Shown piece by piece: positions 60,306-64,000 of a stretch of 64,000 bases of DNA. Every line of letters begins with the position of its first letter. Positions within the stretch are counted from its first letter, which is position 1. Location: the NCBI RefSeq assembly GCF_029760955.1, contig NZ_CP121682.1, positions 5,828,001-5,892,000 of the forward strand, written 5' to 3'. Under the pieces are notes generated by a model, which was not told where the DNA came from, did no database searches, and saw nothing but the letters and a program-made list of their open reading frames with translations. The DNA is from Streptomyces cathayae. Lineage in GTDB: Bacteria; Actinomycetota; Actinomycetes; Streptomycetales; Streptomycetaceae. The translations under genes and the position numbers were made by a program.

Positions 60306-61658
60306 GTGACCGTGAACGCTAAGACCAGCCCGAGTGCTGGCAACACCTGGCGAGAACTGCCCGCGGCGCAGCAGCCCGAGTACCCCGACACCGAGGCTCT
60401 GCGCGCAGTGATCGCGGACCTCGAGTCGTATCCGCCGCTCGTCTTCGCGGGCGAGTGTGACCAGCTGCGCGCCCGGATGGCGGCCGTCGCCAAGGGAGAG
60501 GCGTTCCTTCTCCAGGGCGGCGACTGCGCGGAGTCCTTCGACGCGGTGTCCGCCGACCACATCAGGGCCAAGCTCAAGACACTGCTCCAGATGGGCGCCG
60601 TACTGACGTACGCCGCGTCCGTGCCCGTCGTGAAGGTGGGCCGGATCGCCGGCCAGTACTCCAAGCCGCGCTCCAAGTCGACCGAGACCCGCGACGGCGT
60701 GACCCTGCCCACCTACCGCGGCGACTCCGTCAACGGCTTCGACTTCACCGAAGAGGCCCGCGTCCCGGACCCCGAGCGGCTGAAGCGGATGTACAACGCC
60801 TCGGCCTCCACGCTGAACCTGGTGCGCGCCTTCACCACCGGCGGCTACGCCGACCTGCGCCAGGTGCACGCCTGGAACCAGGACTTCGTGAAGTCGTCCC
60901 CGTCCGGCCAGCGCTACGAGCAGCTCGCCCGCGAGATCGACCAGGCGCTGAACTTCATGCAGGCCTGCGGGGTCGAGCCGGAGGAGTTCAAGACCGTCGA
61001 GTTCTTCTCCTCGCACGAGGCGCTGCTGCTGGACTACGAGTCGGCGCTGACCCGCGTCGACTCGCGCACCGGACAGCTGTACGACGTCTCCGCGCACATG
61101 GTGTGGATCGGTGAGCGCACCCGGCAGCTGGACCACGCGCACATCGAGTTCGCCTCGAAGATCCGCAACCCGATCGGCATCAAGCTCGGCCCGACCACCA
61201 CGGCCGAGGAGGCGCTGCAGTACATCGAGCGGCTCGACCCCGAGCGCGAGCCGGGCCGGCTGACCTTCATCGTCCGGATGGGCGCGGACAAGATCCGCGA
61301 CAAGCTGCCCGAGCTGGTCGACAAGGTCACCGCCTCCGGTGCCACCGTCGCCTGGGTGACCGACCCGATGCACGGCAACACCTTCGAGGCGGCCTCCGGG
61401 CACAAGACCCGCCGCTTCGACGACGTGCTCGACGAGGTGAAGGGCTTCTTCGAGGTCCACAAGGAGCTCGGCACCCACCCGGGCGGTATCCATGTGGAAC
61501 TCACCGGTGACGACGTCACCGAGTGCGTGGGCGGCGGCGACGAGATCTTCGTCGACGATCTGCACCAGCGCTACGAGACCGCCTGCGACCCCCGGCTGAA
61601 CCGCAGCCAGTCGCTGGACCTGGCGTTCCTCGTCGCCGAGATGTACCGGGACCAGTAA
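60306..61658 (+). CDS. aroH: Class II 3-deoxy-D-arabino-heptulosonate 7-phosphate (DAHP) synthase
   Basis: 450 residues from the GTG at 60306. Family motifs: FLLQGGDCAESF, KPRSKS, TLNLVRAFTTGG, HMVWIGERTRQL, GIKLGPTTT, and DPMHGNTFEA with metal ligands. It makes the first shikimate intermediate from PEP and erythrose 4-phosphate. TAATGT ends 6 nt before the GTG, so the mRNA may be leaderless. It is divergent from trpL-trpEG, so entry and Trp-branch enzymes share one control region. Confidence 0.96.
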   Translation: MTVNAKTSPSAGNTWRELPAAQQPEYPDTEALRAVIADLESYPPLVFAGECDQLRARMAAVAKGEAFLLQGGDCAESFDAVSADHIRAKLKTLLQMGAVLTYAASVPVVKVGRIAGQYSKPRSKSTETRDGVTLPTYRGDSVNGFDFTEEARVPDPERLKRMYNASASTLNLVRAFTTGGYADLRQVHAWNQDFVKSSPSGQRYEQLAREIDQALNFMQACGVEPEEFKTVEFFSSHEALLLDYESALTRVDSRTGQLYDVSAHMVWIGERTRQLDHAHIEFASKIRNPIGIKLGPTTTAEEALQYIERLDPEREPGRLTFIVRMGADKIRDKLPELVDKVTASGATVAWVTDPMHGNTFEAASGHKTRRFDDVLDEVKGFFEVHKELGTHPGGIHVELTGDDVTECVGGGDEIFVDDLHQRYETACDPRLNRSQSLDLAFLVAEMYRDQ

Positions 61659-61683
61659 CACCGCTCACCTGCCGAAACGGCGA

Positions 61684-61731
61684 GGGGTGGGGCACGGATC
61701 ACACAGGATCGGTGCCCCACCCCACTTTTTT
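61684..61731 (+). terminator. Intrinsic terminator with T tract after aroH
   Basis: GGGGTGGGGCAC (61684-61695) pairs perfectly with 61712-61723, and six T residues follow at 61726-61731. A true T tract is rare in this G+C-rich window. Confidence 0.9.
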
Positions 61732-61753
61732 GTCCCCCGAACGACAGGTAAGG

Positions 61754-61772
61754 TTAGGTTTGCCTCACCGAT
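61754..61772. promoter_or_regulatory. Iron box (DtxR/IdeR/DmdR-type) upstream of bfd
   Basis: TTAGGTTTGCCTCACCGAT at 61754-61772 matches the actinobacterial DtxR-type consensus TTAGGTTAGGCTCACCTAA closely, with the TTAGG and CTCACC blocks intact. It lies about 50 bp before the bfd start, suggesting Fe2+-dependent repression by DmdR1-like protein. Confidence 0.75.
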
Positions 61773-61820
61773 CAGGGGTCGGTACGGCGCGACCCAGCAC
61801 TACTTCGGGAGGTGGACCGC

Positions 61821-62048
61821 GTGTTCGTCTGCAGCTGCTTCGGAGTGACCGAGGAGCAGGTGAGGAGCCATGCGGACGCCGGGGCCTGCACCCCCCGGCA
61901 GATCGCCTCCGCCTGCAAGGCGGGCACCGACTGCGGCGGCTGCGTGCGACGCATCCAGGCGCTGCTCGGGCGTGGCGCCTGCCCCCGCCGGCAGTCGGAC
62001 GGCCAGGGCCGTCCGTCCCTCACGGCGGAGCTCCCCGAGGCCGCGTAG
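61821..62048 (+). CDS. bfd: Bacterioferritin-associated ferredoxin
   Basis: 75 residues from the GTG at 61821, with GGGAGG 8 nt upstream; a GTG at 61812 is also open. The BFD-like [2Fe-2S] site is VCSCFGVTE and TDCGGCVRR, four cysteines in the order CxC and CxxC. Bfd reduces ferric iron in bacterioferritin to release it when iron is scarce. The iron box and the convergent bfr gene fit this role. The C-terminus is a short low-complexity tail. Confidence 0.93.
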   Translation: MFVCSCFGVTEEQVRSHADAGACTPRQIASACKAGTDCGGCVRRIQALLGRGACPRRQSDGQGRPSLTAELPEAA

Positions 62049-62062
62049 GCCGCCCGGACGTC

Positions 62063-62581
62063 CTAGCGGGTCGAGAACCCGCTCGTCCCCGGGCCCGAGG
62101 GGTCCGGCTGCGACTGCTCGATCACCGTCGACAGGTACAGCGCCTCGCCCAGCTTCTCGATGAGCTCCAGCTGGGTGTCCAGGTAGTCGATGTGGTGCTC
62201 CTCGTCGGCGAGGATCGCCTCGAAGATGTTGGCGGACGTGATGTCGTTCTTGTTGCGCATGACCTCCACGCCGCGGCGCAGGCGGTCGATGGCCTCGACC
62301 TCGATCTTCCGGTCGGCCTGGAACATCTCCGTCACCGTCTGCCCGACCTGGACGTGGAAGAGCCGCTGGTAGTTGGGCAGGCCGTCGAGCAGCAGGATGC
62401 GGTCGGTGAGGACCTCCGCGTGCCGCATCTCGTCGAAGGACTCGGCGCGCGTGTACTCGGCGAGCTTGGTCCAGCCTTTGTGGTCCTGCAGCTTCGAGTG
62501 CAGGAAGTACTGGTTGATCGCGGTCAGCTCGGCGGTCAGCTGCTCGTTGAGGAATTCGATGACCTCGGGGTCGCCCTGCAT
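62063..62581 (-). CDS. bfr: Bacterioferritin
   Basis: 172 residues, ATG at 62581 with AAGGAG upstream. Four-helix bundle: MQGDPEVIEFLNEQLTAEL, ferroxidase ligands in YTRAESFDEMRHAE and ILADEEHHIDYLDTQLELI, and LLDGLPNYQ before. Bfr stores iron as a 24-mer with bound heme. The heme Met is expected near MRNKND. It is convergent with bfd. Confidence 0.95.
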   Translation of the reverse strand: MQGDPEVIEFLNEQLTAELTAINQYFLHSKLQDHKGWTKLAEYTRAESFDEMRHAEVLTDRILLLDGLPNYQRLFHVQVGQTVTEMFQADRKIEVEAIDRLRRGVEVMRNKNDITSANIFEAILADEEHHIDYLDTQLELIEKLGEALYLSTVIEQSQPDPSGPGTSGFSTR

Positions 62582-62654
62582 CGCAGCGGCTCCTTCCACA
62601 CGGATGAACGGGCCAGATGCGCCGCATGATTCCACCGGCCGAGAAGATCGTCCA

Positions 62655-62670
62655 GTAAGTACATGCTTAC
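62655..62670. promoter_or_regulatory. Inverted repeat upstream of bfr
   Basis: GTAAG and CTTAC flank TACATG, 74 bp before the bfr start. It may be part of a bfr promoter operator, but lacks the full iron-box sequence. Confidence 0.3.
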
Positions 62671-62765
62671 CCGGTAAGAGCCTTGTCGGCAGTATGTGAT
62701 GGGTATTGTCCGACTTCATGGGGCCCCGGTCCGATGCGTCACACCGGGTCTGTCAGGATGGAAGC

Positions 62766-63413
62766 ATGGGTCAGCCGGCGGAACGCGAATCGGGGGAGCG
62801 CACAGCAGAGGAAGCGGCGCGGTTCGAGCTTCCGCCGGGGCAGCGGCTGCAGAAGGGCTGGCCGGTCACGCACTACGGGCCCGTCCCCAGGTTCCGGCCC
62901 GAGCGCTGGGAGTTCAGGGTGTTCGGCGCCACCGCCGACGGCGGCACGCACTGCTGGAACCACGAGGAGTTCACGTCCCTGCCGTACCACAGCGTCGTGG
63001 CCGACCTGCACTGCGTCACGAAGTTCAGCATGCTCGGCGCCGAATGGGGCGGGATCCCGGCCCGTACCCTCCTGGAACTCGCCCCGCCCGCGCCCGGCGT
63101 CACCCATGTGATGGCCTGGGCCGAGTACGGATACAGCGCCAACCTCCGGCTGGCGGACTTCTCGTCCGAGCAGGCGCTCTTCGCCACCCACAAGGACGGC
63201 GAACTGCTGACCGCCGAGCACGGGTTCCCGCTCCGCCTGATCCTCCCCCACCTCTACGCCTGGAAGGGACCGAAGTGGGTCCGCGGCGTGGAGTACATGA
63301 CCGCCGACCGCCGCGGCTTCTGGGAGGAGCGCGGCTATCACAACGTCGGCGACCCCTGGAGAGAGCAGCGCTACTCCTACCAGGAGGAGCCCGGGGACGG
63401 CCCCGAACTCTGA
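62766..63413 (+). CDS. Sulfite-oxidase-like molybdopterin oxidoreductase
   Basis: 215 residues from the ATG at 62766 with GGATGGAAG upstream. The Moco-binding fold shows the Mo-ligating Cys in VVADLHCVTKFSM, then GGIPARTLLELAPP, GYSANL and HGFPLRLILPHLYAWKGPKWVRGVEYM. It is about half the size of animal sulfite oxidase, lacking heme and dimerisation domains, close to bacterial MsrP/YedY-like enzymes but with no Tat signal, so cytoplasmic. Substrate unknown. Confidence 0.88.
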   Translation: MGQPAERESGERTAEEAARFELPPGQRLQKGWPVTHYGPVPRFRPERWEFRVFGATADGGTHCWNHEEFTSLPYHSVVADLHCVTKFSMLGAEWGGIPARTLLELAPPAPGVTHVMAWAEYGYSANLRLADFSSEQALFATHKDGELLTAEHGFPLRLILPHLYAWKGPKWVRGVEYMTADRRGFWEERGYHNVGDPWREQRYSYQEEPGDGPEL

Positions 63414-63433
63414 CCGGGGCCGGGCCCGCGGGC

Positions 63434-63475
63434 CCCTGATCCGCGGGTCAGGAACCCTGATCCGCGGGTCGGGAA
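63434..63475. repeat. 21-bp tandem duplication at the nfo stop codon
   Basis: CCCTGATCCGCGGGTC(A/G)GGAA occurs at 63434-63454 and 63455-63475, one base apart, and a partial third copy follows. In the gene at 63448-64000 the copies are in frame (DQGSRPA units), and the A variant creates the stop codon. Confidence 0.8.
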
Positions 63476-64000
63476 CCCTGATCCCGGAGTTTCTTCAGAC
63501 GCTCCACGTCCGCCGCGTGCCCCTCCTTGCCGCCGGGGGTCTCGATGATCAGGGGCACCCCCTCGGTCGCCGGGTGCGCCATCAGCGCGCGGAACGGTTC
63601 CTCGCCTATGTGGCCTGCGCCGATGTTCGCGTGACGGTCCTTGTGCGCGCCGACCACATCCATGGAGTCGTTGGCGTGGATGAGCTTCAGCCGGCCCTCG
63701 CCGACCGTGTCCACCAGCAGATCCAGTGTCCGGCGCATCCCGCTCGGCCCGGTCAGGTCGTGGCCGGCCGCGAAGACATGGCAGGTGTCCAGGCAGACAC
63801 CCAGCTTCGGATGGGCGTCCAGCACCTCGAAGTACGGACCGAAGTCCCGGACCAGCGAGCACAGGGAGGCGCCCTGGCCGGCCGTCGACTCCAGCAGCAG
63901 GAACGGGTCGTCGTCATGGGTGAGCTCGTCGAGCAGCGGCAGCAGGTACTCCCGTACCTGCCGCAGCGCCACCGACCGCTCCCGTCCGCCGGTCGCGCTG
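63448..64000 (-). CDS. nfo: Deoxyribonuclease IV (AP endonuclease), C-terminal part, runs off right edge
   Basis: At least 184 residues; the frame continues past the right edge (ATGGRERSVALRQVREYLLPLLDEL). Zinc-site motifs of endonuclease IV are present: LLLESTAGQGASL (Glu), GVCLDTCHVFAAGHDL (Asp/His), LIHANDSMDVVGAHKDRHANIGAGHIG (His/Asp), and PLIIETPGGKEGH (Glu). It incises DNA at abasic sites in base-excision repair. The extreme C-terminus is a duplicated DQGSRPA segment. Confidence 0.92.
   Translation of the reverse strand, partial: SATGGRERSVALRQVREYLLPLLDELTHDDDPFLLLESTAGQGASLCSLVRDFGPYFEVLDAHPKLGVCLDTCHVFAAGHDLTGPSGMRRTLDLLVDTVGEGRLKLIHANDSMDVVGAHKDRHANIGAGHIGEEPFRALMAHPATEGVPLIIETPGGKEGHAADVERLKKLRDQGSRPADQGS

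Noticed and set aside
1..64000. CRISPR array, rRNA, tRNA
   Set aside because: No regular spaced repeats and no recognisable RNA gene sequences in the window. The visible repeats are short tandem duplications.

Overview
The window reads as a piece of a Streptomyces core chromosome. Base composition is very G+C rich, GTG and TTG starts are common, intergenic hairpins are long and G+C rich, and one of them carries the GGGGGC-AGA-GCCCCC core often seen behind Streptomyces genes. Several gene sets are streptomycete landmarks: a bc1-aa3 respiratory cluster, a macRS-like two-component pair next to an acyltransferase, a ROK glucokinase, and a fused trpEG beside a class II DAHP synthase. About 65 protein genes are supported. 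I see no rRNA, tRNA, CRISPR array, integrase or insertion sequence.

Layout. 0-5 kb: lower-ligand cobalamin genes (cobT partial, and a cobU fused to a metallo-beta-lactamase-like domain), two methyltransferases and a DUF3043 membrane protein. 5-8.4 kb: PspA, PspAA and a NarL-type two-component pair, an envelope-stress block. 8.4-14.5 kb: an accessory, partly decayed stretch holding an N-terminally deleted RND exporter, a DUF397/XRE pair, a frameshifted MmpS remnant, and a MarR/SDR/old-yellow-enzyme group with two palindromic operators. 14.5-21 kb: an MFS transporter, nadA, an ErpA-type Fe-S carrier and a large membrane protein with a long acidic repeat region. 21-33.3 kb: adoK-like kinase, a cysteine desulfurase-TusA fusion, then ctaCDF, an L,D-transpeptidase, ctaE and qcrCAB. 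These encode the cytochrome bc1-aa3 branch of respiration. 33.4-38 kb: trpD, a decayed aminotransferase, an Lrp/AsnC-type sensor overlapping a rhomboid protease, a zinc ribbon protein and an NYN-domain protein. 38-50.5 kb: two NlpC/P60 hydrolases, a lipoprotein metallopeptidase, a GT87 mannosyltransferase homologue, a PimB'-like glycosyltransferase, an acyl-CoA ligase, a phosphoesterase, an SRPBCC protein, an ArsA-like ATPase and a DUF5304 protein. 50.6-64 kb: glucokinase, small hydrolases, acyltransferase, macSR, a D-hydroxyacid dehydrogenase, trpEG with a Trp leader peptide and attenuator, DAHP synthase, bfd with an iron box, bacterioferritin, a molybdopterin oxidoreductase, and endonuclease IV running off the right edge.

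How the parts fit. Much of the window (cobT, erpA, adoK, ctaC, ctaF, ctaE, qcrCAB, trpD, NlpC/P60, pimB', fadD15, SRPBCC, ArsA-like, DUF5304, acyltransferase, aroG/H) parallels the mycobacterial interval Rv2178c to Rv2207. This is an old actinobacterial block that keeps respiration, envelope building and the entry to aromatic amino-acid synthesis together. The clearest regulation visible is transcription attenuation of trpEG by a 28-residue leader with three consecutive Trp codons, a DtxR/IdeR-type iron box before bfd, and twin palindromes between marR and its divergent SDR gene. At least ten genes have a TANNNT hexamer 6-8 nt before the start codon and mostly lack a clear Shine-Dalgarno sequence, which suggests leaderless mRNAs.

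I did not find a convincing, wholly undescribed multi-gene system. The best leads are the attenuator and leaderless promoters, the decayed exporter region, the trio of pseudogenes, unexplained inverted repeats near nadA and ctaE, and several unusual protein architectures.
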